Position numbers and translations under genes: made by a program. Below the pieces are notes generated by a model. It saw only the letters and a list, made by a program, of their open reading frames with translations, made no database searches and was not told where the DNA came from. From Viscum album (lineage: Eukaryota; Streptophyta; Magnoliopsida; Santalales; Viscaceae): DNA of 64,000 bases. Shown here in pieces: positions 54,106 to 64,000 of this stretch (the stretch's first letter is position 1; the number at the start of each line of letters is the position of its first letter). The stretch spans positions 1,426,001 through 1,490,000 of the forward strand of contig CAUJRU010000139.1 of assembly GCA_963277665.1 (NCBI GenBank), read 5' to 3'.

Positions 54106-56156
54106 TGTAATATTGGGTGCCCTATACCCAACTAAACAATACTTTTCAATAACTATTTAATGTATATAGTGAGATATGCATGATTTACACTTAACATTAT
54201 AGTGTAGACATTTTTGCATAAACTATATAAATGGTAATGTCCATATATTAATTGTAACATCAAAATGTTATAGAAGATCTTAAACTATAATGAGAACCTC
54301 AAGATACTATGATATAAATATTAATCAATTGTCATATGGTCTAGATACATCATACTGTCTGGACATATTTGATGTCTGACTATCAGGTGTAGGGGGATTA
54401 AAAGTATTGAGACATCTTCTCATGAATTTCACACTTGGTGATCCCTAGTAGGCGATATCCTGAGGATGGACCTGCCAATAGGAACCCAACATGTTTTAGG
54501 TGTCTTTGGATGTTTCTATCTACAAACATGAGTATCGGTCTCTTGAATTGAGATCATTATCAATGTGTGTCATTTGATTTTGTACTTTGATGGAAGGAAA
54601 AAACCATGATAATGAAACTTTGGTGAGGTAGATTTTCATGGGTGAATCATTGGTGGTATGACATTGGTTGAATGGCCAATATAGGATTTTTCACTTCCGA
54701 GTTGAGGAAGTAACATATCTCAAGATTGGTTGAACAATATTATAGTACCTTCATAAATCCACGACCAAGGTGGTCAGTGGTAAATCCGGAAAGATATATC
54801 AATAAATAATAATGAAAGGATGATGACACAAGTGTGCATTCTGCTTTATGATATATTTGAAGATGAAGATATTATATTACACAGTACGTGTTCGAAGGTT
54901 GGTTGTCATTGTTATGACTATTAATTATCTATTTAAGATCCATGATGAGTTTCTATACATCACTCTTGGTATGTGAATACTATTGACTGTTATCAAGATA
55001 AGGGATTAGAGGGTCACATACAATAGCACATTCAAGAATCTTCCCTATTGTGGCGAAAATGTATATTGGACATGGTGGGCTCCAGCACGGGGTCTGAGTG
55101 TTGTCCAAGTTATTGGTCATTGATAAATAAATAAATTTATTATTATTAATTTAAATATTAAATGGGTTGAATTTATTTATTAAATATATTCACAAGGTAT
55201 TTAGTGAATATGAGAAAAAATATTATACGAGTGAAGGTTATTTTAATATTTCAGATTCATTTAATTTTATTGAGAATTACAAGTTTGGTTAAATGATTTG
55301 GTTTTATCATGTAATATACTTAATATATATTACAGGTATGTGATAAAATATAAATAATATTTATGAAGTAGTTTAGTTTATCATAATTATTTATTTATTA
55401 CTTGTTTAGTGGATGTTAAATATATAGGGGCTGGGGGAACCCTTTCTAGGTATTTGTGAATCCGCTATACATAGGTGGAGAGAGGCTCTCCCATAATGAC
55501 AATTCACTATGAGTTCTTCAGAGCCTATCTATACTCTTACTCTTTTTAGAGAGAGGATCTCTCAATCCATGTTATCATATGGAGCTCATATCCATGCATC
55601 GAAGGAACATCGATGTGGTGATCTTTGAGATGTTGAAGGCATTGTCAGATGACCATTCTAGCACCCAAAATTCAATGATCAATGTTCTTATAGATTTTTG
55701 AATAATGTTTGGATGATCAAGAGGGATTCCCCTTTGGATCCTTTGACTAGTTATCGCCAATAATAAGAAGATGTCGAGCATGTATTCATATCAAATGAGG
55801 TACATGTTATATTTAATTTATGTGTTTTTCATAATTCACATGAGATCCTCAGAGTGTACCAGGGATTGGATAGCTGGAGATAACAAGTATCATCATCTTG
55901 ATAATGGATTTTTATAAATCCCCAACCCAATGGTTTTTGTTATGTGACCTGGTGCCAACAAATGGTATCCAAGAAATTTCATAAACATTTCGATCCAAAA
56001 AAATTAGAATTACTTTAAATCAAAGTAGATAGTATTAATTTGATCCCAACGGCATAGACTGCACGTCGATCCGATTTTGGACGGCCAAGTTATGACCATC
56101 CAAAATTTTCTATAAAGATTATAAACATGGATATTTTCAGAATTATAAATATTTTT
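54106..56156 (+). mobile_element. Copia-4: 5' part of a long-LTR copia element
   Basis: An LTR of about 1855 bp (54106-55960) begins TGTAATATTGGGTGCCCTA and ends GGTGCCAACA. It is followed after two bases by a primer-site-like tggtatccaaga (55963-55974). About 180 bases of leader follow before a minus-strand copia element interrupts it. LTR length and start resemble the Copia-1 LTR (TGTTAGAGTTTGTGCCCTA). It cuts the Copia-2 3' LTR. Its coding part is not in the window. Confidence 0.7.
55963..55974 (+). promoter_or_regulatory. Primer binding site of Copia-4
   Basis: tggtatccaaga, a decayed match to TGGTATCAGAGC, two bases after the LTR end. Confidence 0.5.
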
Positions 56157-56555
56157 TGTGGTATCAGAGGTTCGTGGTAATGAAATCAAACAAAAACGAG
56201 GAATAAAATTTAAGAACAAGGGAAATTTATGTGGTTCAGCAGTGTGCCTACATCCACAGGAGAGGGGTGCCTTGTTTCTATTATTCTCTATGAATAATAA
56301 TGTCGGAGGATCACCTAGTTTTATAGTAGGATTTTTATTAAAATTTCATGGGAATGAATCCTATTAAAAAGAGGAAATATTTATTGTAGTCCAAGGTTGG
56401 TATGGGGTGGTTCATCAACCCTTGAATTCTTCCATGGCACCTGTCGTGAGTCTTTGGTGTCAGCTAGGTTGGATACCAAACCAGAGAAGAAAACTCCTTG
56501 CTAATAGAAGACTCTAATTCCACTAATTACTCCCAAAATGGGAGTTTCCCCCACA
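56157..56555 (-). repeat. 3' LTR of Copia-3, about 400 bp
   Basis: On the minus strand it starts TGTGGGGGAAACTCCC after the purine tract gtgagggggagatt and ends in ...GATACCACA. It holds a segment like 'gtggatgtaggcacactgctgaaccac', common in plant Tnt1-like LTRs. Confidence 0.65.
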
Positions 56556-56819
56556 AATCTCCCCCTCACAACCAATTTTGGTTGGAATCTAGACCCACAA
56601 TCTCTTTATAGGTGTACAACTTATCTTACGGTAGAACCTTCATTGTCATGTCTAACCCATTATCATTAGTGTGGATTTTCTCAGCTTTCAACAATCTTTC
56701 TTCCAGCACATTTCGAATCTAGTGATTGAACACGTCGATGTGTTTAGACCTGAAATGAAATGTTCGGTTCTTACTGAAATGAATAGCACTCTGACTATCA
56801 CAATAGAGAATATAATTCC

Positions 56820-59258
56820 CCTGACTCTATCCTAGATCATGTAAATATTTCTTCATCCACAATATCTCCTTACAGCCTTTAGTGACCGTGATATATTCTT
56901 CTTCGGTGGTGGATAAGGCAATACACATCTGAATCCATGATTTCCATGAGACTCCACCCCCTTCAAATGATATCAGGTACCTGGTTATGGATCTCCTCAT
57001 GTCTACATCTCCATCCATATCTGTATTTTTGAATCCTTCTAAAACAAGTTTTTCACTTCCAAAAGATAAACAATGACTAGATGTGCCTCGGTGATACCAC
57101 AATATCCATTTGACTACTGTACAATTCTCTTTTCTTGGATATAATAAGAATCTTATCACAATGCCATCAATGTGATCAATGTATGGTATGGTGCACACCA
57201 TGGAATACATAAGACTACCAACTGCTGACTGATAAAGAAATTTTTTCATATATACTTTCTCCTTCTCAGATAAGGAATCTGACTTTTCAAGAGCCTGAAA
57301 TTAATCGAAAGTGGAGTGCTAATTGGTTTCTCCATGCTCATGTTGAATCTTTCAAGAACATTCTCAATGTACCGCTCTTAAGATATCAAAATCATGTGAT
57401 TCCTCATATCATAAGTAATCATTATACCAAACATTTGAGTAGCATCTCCCAAGTCCTTTATTTCAAAATACTTTTTCAACTCCTTCTTCAACCAGTAAAT
57501 CTTGGTGATATCTATACCAATAATCAATATATCCTCAATATAAATCAATAATAAAATGAAATCACAATCAAAAAAATTTCTAATAAAAACACAGTGATCA
57601 ACAGTCATCCTCCTATACTCAATTTTCTCCATGAATGAGTCAAATTTCTTGTACCATTGCCTTAGTGCCTATTTCAAACCATGCAAACTTTTCTTAAGCT
57701 TGTATACCAGGTTTTCTTTAACTTTACCCTGAAATCCCTATGGATTGTCCATGTATATCTCCTCATCAATATCACCATTTAATAATGTTGACTTTACATC
57801 TAGTTGTTGAACCTCCTGGTTCAGACTAGCCGTCAATCCAAGAAAAACTCTACTAGAAGAAATTTTAACCATAGGATAAAAAATTTCATCACAGTAAATA
57901 CCTTTATTTTGAATGAATCCCTTCACAACCATTCTGGTTCTCTAGAACGGTTGTGCTTCCATCTTCTCCTTCGATTATGTACACCCACATGTTCTTGCAT
58001 TCCTTCTTTCCATGTGGTAACTCTACCAAATCAAATATGTCAATATTGTGCAATGATCTCATCTCCTCTTGCATGGAATTTTTCCATTCAATCTTCTGAT
58101 GACTCTTGATTGCATCATCATAAATTTCTATCTCTCCCCTATCAGTGAGCATTACATAATCATGTGGTGAGTATCTATGACTTGGTTTTCATTCTCTGGT
58201 AGATCTCCTAAACTATGATTCGGGGGGAATATGTTCTAGAATATCATGTGATGGATATATATCAGTAGATGAGGACATATTACCTATAAGTGATGTATCA
58301 TCAGTGTCATGTATCTCTATCATACTAGCTAATAATGATGACAGTGATACTAGTTTCACATTGACTGGAATTTCCTCAGAATTCAACTTCTCTACACATT
58401 CAGGATTCTCAAAATCATCAATTGTCTGATCCTCAAGAAACACCAAATATTTACTTCTGAAAATACTTTTTCTAATAATATCCCAGAGTTGGTATCTAAA
58501 CTCCTCATTATTATATCCCAAAAAGATACAATGCCTTCATTTTTCATCCGACTTCACTCTCTCATATTTCAAGATGTGAAAAAATGCCCTGCAGCCAAAT
58601 GCTCTCAAGTGTTTGTAAGAAAAATATTTACATGTTCAACCACTTTCTTTAACATCATAGTTCAATGGAACAAATAGAGAAAGGTTGATAATATAAACTG
58701 CAGTAATCATTTCCTCCCCCCAAAAGGTGTTTGATAGCTAGGCATTTGTGAGCATACTCTGGATTCTCTCAAAAAAATTCTCTATTCATCCTGTCAGTAA
58801 GACAGTTATGCTGAGGCATCTTTGACACTTATTTTTTCAACCTATTGTCGAAACTCCTACAATAATCCTCAAACGGATCATGGAACTCTCCTCCATTGTC
58901 TTCCCACACACACTTTAACCATATGTCTCTTTCCCTTTACACATTCACATAAAACTGCTTGAAAACATCTTACACTTGATCTTTAGTTTACAAAACAAAG
59001 GCCTAGAATTTCCATGAATGATCATCTATGAAGGTAAAAAAAATAAGTAACACCTCCCATTAACTTGGTGCTCCTCATGCAGTCATTAGTTTGAATCAAC
59101 TTTAAGAAATTTTCTTTTCTGGATGGTACATAACCACGAAATGATACTCTTTGTTTTTTTACCATGATGCAATCAACAGAATTATCCTTATGTGTGCCTT
59201 TCATTCCTGGAAAGAGATCCTTCCTGGAGATCATTTTAATTCCTCTATCTCTTATGTG
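56820..59258 (-). pseudogene. pol: Copia-3 pol remnant (integrase, reverse transcriptase, RNase H)
   Basis: Minus-strand order: DRGIKMISRKDLFPGMKGTH and KQRVSFRGYVPSRKENF (59240-59090, GAG-pre-integrase to integrase start), a much-broken integrase core, YLVFLEDQTIDDFE (58440) and IYDDAIKSHQKIEWKNSMQEE (58130-58060). Reverse transcriptase follows: MVVKGFIQNKGIYCDEIFYPMV, QLDVKSTLLNGDIDEEIYM (57930-57740) and YIEDILIIG (57550), where the usual YVDD is Y-I-E-D, so a catalytic Asp is changed to Glu. RNase H is in the frame 57249-56827 (YQSAVGSLMYSMVCTIP, GGGVSWKSWIQMCIALSTTEEEYI). Stops and shifts mark it as dead. Confidence 0.88.
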
Positions 59259-61173
59259 TGTAGGTTCTTGGCCCAGTTGAAGCGCATGGAGATGGGTGTA
59301 CCCAACTTTAATTTACCATTAACAATGATCAATCTGAGATCCTTCATGACGATTAAACGTTGGATCTTTCGAATACAACTAAAAAAGAAAAAGCAAATAG
59401 TGAAGTCTCAAAACCATAGATAGGACCATCATATGTTAGTTATAATTCATTTAATTAAAGATAAGAATTACCTTGATGGAATTATCTCTCTATTGATGCT
59501 TATGATCACAATCCAATGTGATTTGTCATTGCATCGCAGAATACAAGTGTATGTTTCCTCTAGAAGTGATCCACATGTGCTCCACATATCTCTGGACATC
59601 ACTGAAGGGATATCTATGTGATAGCATGGAAGAGACTTCACTTGTGATTTCCTCCTTCGATTTCCTTGAGACCCTCTTCCAAAGAACTCTCCTTGATCTG
59701 ATGGAGGATGATCTCTCTTGAATCTTGAGAGCATTATTGGAGGAAAGTAATTTTCTCTTGGCTTGAGAGCTTTCTCCAGATTCATTGTGAACAACCAAAA
59801 ATAATGGCTAGATCTCATGAGAATAATGTAATTGTGATTTATATTAATTAGAATAATAAAATGAATTAATTACCCAAAGTTATTTATTCATTTCATTTAA
59901 TTTTTAGTAATACCCCATGTCTAATAATAATATTTGACTATTATTATCACTTGACATGCACCTAGATAATTACACCAAATATTATTTAATTAAATAAATT
60001 ATATTATTTCTCACAAATCCCCCAAAAAAAAACTACACGATGTTCATATTAATATGCACGGCGCGTACTTTTTTATTTCTATTTTCAATATTTCCTCCAC
60101 CATATTTATTAGACCTTGAATAATTGTAATTTAATTATTAAATAAATATCACTACATTTTTCACTAATAAATATATTATTCTGCCTACAATATATTCTCT
60201 CGAATAACTAGTGTCAAAATAAATGAGATCATGAATTCTTGAATTATTATTAAACCACATCCAAGAATAATCTTTATTCAACTTGTTAAATGAATATTTA
60301 ACTGAGATACTTGGATACACATATTATGTGACCCTCTAGGAATCTTTCTCAGGGGCATCAGGAGGATCCTACCTAAAGTCCAAGGTTGGCATCTAGAAAC
60401 GCGCCAATGCACTCATAGATAAAGAAGTTAATGTCGCAATGACGTGTCACCTCATACGAATGCTTACCTTGTAATGTAATCCTTTTGTCTCAATATCTCG
60501 AATAAATAGAGTTGCATGATAGTGTCATCAAACCATGCACTAGATTACTCTTTATTTGACCTCCTAGAATTGAACTTTCTCATTCCTCACTATGTTCATG
60601 GATTTATTTAGGCTATATCATTTCCATTAAAGGGCCTCAGATATCAACTTCTATTATTGAACAGAAGATACAAATCATTTATCGCATTGTCTATTAATTC
60701 AATATTACTTATGATGCACCCAACATATCCTACCTCACTGCGAACATTGTGTCATCATAGTTTCTATCAATACATCTAAGTGTTCAAGTTGTAATACCCA
60801 CTAACAAATAATCTAAAATTCTAAGGACCAATACACACATTCACTGATAGGAACATCCAATGACACTATGAAATTTGGATTTCCTACTAGCAGGTGTCGT
60901 TCTTATAATATCCTGTTGGATATTACCAAGGGCGCACACCCAAAGAAGGTGCCTCAAAGTTTTATGTGTACTCACACCTAATGGATTATATTATTTGTGT
61001 TACTCAAATAAAATCATCCAGCCATAGATCATATATTCAATAATAGTGTTAGGGAACTTCCAATTTCTCATCATAGTAGGGATCCCCTACAACCCTTTAG
61101 TGCAATAACTACCCTTAGGATATTATCACATGCATTGTCACGCAGAAGAACAATCAAGATGTGATAAGGTATT
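59259..61173 (-). repeat. Long copia LTR, minus strand (solo LTR or 3' LTR), interrupted
   Basis: Read on the minus strand it matches the Copia-1 3' LTR: the end has 'ccaagaacctaca', the middle has 'agcacatgtggatcac' and 'tcaaggagagttctttgg' (compare 7560-7690), and the first part has 'ttcttctgcgtgacaat' (compare 6265). The first 85 or so bases are missing because a Tekay LTR starts at 61174. No primer site follows its inner end, so it is a solo LTR or a 3' LTR of an element extending beyond the window. Small frames inside it are not genes. Confidence 0.75.
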
Positions 61174-63020
61174 TGTAACACCTCGACATTTTATGAAAAA
61201 TATTCATTTTAATTTCATTAATGTCTTGTGTTATACTCTACACCAAAAGGAGCTTTCACAACACACATCTCTGACCTGGCTTGAATTATACGCAATCGCG
61301 ACCTTCCACGATAGCGTGTGTTGTACGCAACACCAAGTTTCGCTAAACAACGATATGCTATTAAAATATTATTAAAACTAGCTGTTATGAATAGTAATAA
61401 CCACTTTTTGAAATTTTGTAAATTTTAGTTTTTTTCAAAATGGACTTTATTTTTGGATTCGTAATATCGAAATTAGCTTAGGGTGAAATTTTGGTACTTT
61501 TCGGATAACTTTCATTTTCTGATGAATAGTGAAAATTACTAAATTTTAATTAAAAACAACTTTTTTAATCGAAATAATTAATAGTGATAAATTATTAATT
61601 TGAGTGGTTTTAAAGTATATTTAGAATATATTTTTACAATTTCATACAATTTTGGTCATTGGATGTAATTTCACATTTAAACCAGTTATAAACAAGTGTC
61701 AATCTTTTGATAGTTATTATCTCTTAAAAACATGCTATTTGTTGTGACAGCGGAAATTAATTATAAAATTAATTAATGCAACTTATATGTTGGGAATTTT
61801 GTAAAATAGAAATCATTTTTGAGTTCATAATATCAAATATAGCTTAGGCCTAATTTTTGGTATTTTTCTGAAAACATTCAATTTTTGATGAATAATGAAA
61901 CCACTAAGTGGTAGTTAAAAAAAACTGAATTGTTCATAAAACTTAATTTTACCGCTTCTGTGAGTGGAATTTCAAAAATCCGAGAGACACGGTTGATGTC
62001 AGTAAGTAAAATGTGGTTCAATGAGATGAAAATAATTTTTTGGTGAATAGTAACTTTTTACTTTTTTTACCACGGTTAAAAGTAAATAGGGTAATTAAGG
62101 GTAGAAATGATATTATTATTACCCTAACACATGTCCTAATTCTATTGGACAAGTGTAATTCGACCAAAAAGAAACTTAGTAATAAAATATGACCATTTAG
62201 GCCCACTTGGATTAGATTAGGACATTTATTATTAATTTATTTAAAGAAGGGTTGAAAGAGTTAAAATCAATGTTTATTTACTAAATAATTTTTAATATGG
62301 GGTTATACATAAGATAAATTCGACTATAAATATTCATTAAAAAGCTAAAAAGCTTTCCTACATAATGGTATTTTATTTGTAAATTTTAGACATTAAATAA
62401 TATAATTTATTTATGACACAATGATGATGCAGTAATTATCTTATTAATGACATATTGACATAATTGATGTTATAAACACCAAAATAAATGTAATTTGAGA
62501 CTTTTTATGAATTAAACTAATTTTATAGGTTACTATGATATATTAGTGTTGATTTAATCAACTTGGTTTGAACATATAATTCTGTTATGACTTTCACAAA
62601 AATCATATTTCAAATAGTGTCAAAATTGACACAAAATAGTTTTTAAATCAAATATTATATTATTAATTGTTATTTTATTCCTAAAAATCTAAGGTTCGGA
62701 AAAATGACTTATATAAGGATATATATATTAATAATAAACAATTTGGGGTTTGTTTGGAATGTTATAGTAAGTTTATTAACCATATAGTGTAAGAAAACAA
62801 AAAAGACACGGTAAAAGTTAAATTATTTAACTTAGAGTTAAATCTAATTGATAAGGTTAAAATAATAACCTAAACTTGTCTGAATCCTATTGGTTGATAG
62901 TATTTCGACCCATCCCCACTTTAGCTTCAAAATAAGACCATTTGGAACCATTATAAACCGATTTTGACTTTAATATAAAATAATATTTTGAGATATTCCA
63001 AAGGTGCCCCTCCCCTCCCT

Positions 63021-63028
63021 TATAAAAG
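63021..63028 (+). promoter_or_regulatory. TATA box of LTR-D
   Basis: tataaaag, same position and setting as in the other Tekay-family LTRs. Confidence 0.7.
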
Positions 63029-63363
63029 GACACCTCCTCCCCCTCCTCCTCACACCAATTTGAGAACTCATGCTCGTCCAACCCCTTCCAAAATCCCTTC
63101 TCCACTTCCCTAGAATAATCCTAGAGGTCCTGGTCTTCCTCAAAGACCAATCTTAGTTCCCTAAGTGGAGGATTCAAAGAGGCGTTTCAAAGAAGAGGTA
63201 ATATACATTACCGATCTTTTCAATTTCTTTCTTCTTCAACTTCTTCTTCTTTAGTTGTTTCATGACAAATTAATAACATCAGTATTACTTACATACTGCT
63301 ATGTTATTATAAATATGAAACAACCCTAATTCACCTTCTATCCATCCTACGGAAAAATGAAAT

Positions 63364-63408
63364 CACAACGCGTGCGTACGTACGGAATACCGTCTCCACG
63401 CCGTGGTG
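63364..63408 (+). other. Hairpin module M1 in LTR-D
   Basis: Arms CACAACGCGTG and CACGCCGTGGTG; core CGTACGTACGG, loop AATA, CCGTCTCC. Confidence 0.7.
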
Positions 63409-63548
63409 TAATCTATTTTCCACCACCACCATAATAGGATGGGTATAATGGTGTAATGAGTAACTATATATAATTATTATAAAGTGATATTGATACTGAA
63501 ATAGTATACACACACTTCAACACAATTCCACGACCATGGGAACAATAT

Positions 63549-63593
63549 CATCGCTCGTGCGTACGTACGGACTACCGTCTCCACGACGCGATG
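63549..63593 (+). other. Hairpin module M2 in LTR-D
   Basis: Arms CATCGCTCGTG and CACGACGCGATG; core CGTACGTACGG, loop ACTA, CCGTCTCC; identical to M2 of LTR-A. Confidence 0.75.
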
Positions 63594-63748
63594 AGATTCA
63601 TTCTCAATGATTAACCATTCATGAATGATTATAAAGTATATATAATATGTACTAATGAAATATATGACATAATAATGATACTGGATTTATGTAAATATAT
63701 ATGTATGTCATCTACTTAATTCCATTCACTTCAATAAGGAAACGAAAA

Positions 63749-63792
63749 CAGCGTTCATGCGTACGTACGGACTACCGTCTCCATGAACGGTG
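63749..63792 (+). other. Hairpin module M3 in LTR-D
   Basis: Arms GCGTTCATG and CATGAACGGTG; core CGTACGTACGG, loop ACTA, CCGTCTCC. Confidence 0.75.
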
Positions 63793-63811
63793 TATTTCAT
63801 TCCATCTATCG

Positions 63812-63854
<43 letters not shown>

Positions 63855-64000
63855 TGAATATATATTATATATAAATCTTGTTTTACATTCTGGATATAAG
63901 TAATCATATTAATAATTACAAGTTAAAAACACGAACGACAAATGAGACGATTTTACCCAAAACGCTACTTTAACATGAATTTACAAAAGAACGGGTAATA

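Larger units (their letters stand above)
56157..59258 (-). mobile_element. Copia-3: Tork/Tnt1-like copia element, 3' half, minus strand
   Basis: On the minus strand it runs from the GAG-pre-integrase/integrase region (59258) through reverse transcriptase and RNase H (56827) to a polypurine tract and a 3' LTR of about 400 bp (56157-56555). The 5' half is not next to it: an unrelated copia LTR stands at 59259. The missing half may lie beyond the window, right of the stacked insertions. Confidence 0.82.
61174..64000 (+). repeat. LTR-D: Tekay-family LTR, cut by the window end
   Basis: It starts TGTAACACCTCG and is colinear with LTR-A to LTR-C through the TATA box (63021) and the three hairpin modules up to the AACGGGTAATA stretch seen at 36740. 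By comparison about 1.2-1.5 kb more should follow. The first 1 kb resembles LTR-C more than LTR-A (for example the stretch 61860-62220 and 45930-46290). Confidence 0.9.

Noticed and set aside
56159..56170. A plus-strand primer binding site (tggtatcagagg)
   Set aside because: It lies at the end of the minus-strand Copia-3 LTR, 200 bases from any plus-strand LTR end; taken as coincidence, while 55963 is placed correctly.
59468..59818. Overlapping frames on both strands that might be a small gene
   Set aside because: The stretch aligns with the middle of the long copia LTR (7540-7740); the frames are chance openings in an LTR.

Overview
The window is repeat-rich plant nuclear DNA. The evidence is plant-type Ty1/copia elements, Tekay/Del chromoviruses with a chromodomain, a CACTA (EnSpm) DNA transposon, LINE ORF1 remnants of the DUF4283/zinc-knuckle type and tRNA-derived SINEs. 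I see no intact host gene, tRNA or rRNA. Almost every reading frame belongs to a transposable element and carries stops or frameshifts. The species cannot be named from the sequence; a seed plant, probably an angiosperm with a large genome, fits best. A 200-base N gap lies at 20626-20825.

Layout. 1-7996: a decayed copia element (Copia-1) with LTRs of about 1.8 kb; only the tail of its 5' LTR is in the window. 7997-18065: a run of LINE-like segments that show ORF1 domains and 3' ends but no recognisable reverse transcriptase, separated by AT-rich tracts. 17.7-19.6 kb: low-complexity DNA holding CACTA-like terminal fragments and a possible SINE. 19875-54105: a Tork/Tnt1-like copia element (Copia-2) blown open by nested insertions.

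The central nest has five levels: Copia-2 (19875-54105), split in its integrase by a 29-kb CACTA element (22518-51640), whose TNPA/ULP1-protease gene is split, apparently in an intron, by a rearranged Tekay chromovirus (31953-49270), whose integrase is split by a gag-only LTR element with two 4365-bp LTRs (33777-44705), which itself holds a SINE (39536-39670). Protein reading frames resume across the three largest insertions, and target-site duplications are visible for the inner three. At the right edge (53.7-64 kb) a second chain is stacked on the Copia-2 3' LTR: a long-LTR copia (+), a Tnt1-like copia (-), a long copia LTR (-) and a Tekay-family LTR running off the window.

The most notable unexplained signal is in the leader part of the Tekay-family LTRs. 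Each carries up to three hairpin modules, about 185-195 bp apart, 340-740 bp downstream of a TATA box. All share a core (CGTACGTACGG, a 4-base loop, CCGTCTCC), but the outer stem sequence differs between modules and is complementary within each module. Between LTR copies several stem changes are paired or convert G-T to A-T pairs. This suggests a conserved RNA structure in the retrotransposon leader. Other signals worth a look are a chromovirus copy that ends in U5-type LTR termini at both sides, and G-rich minisatellites near both ends of the CACTA element.
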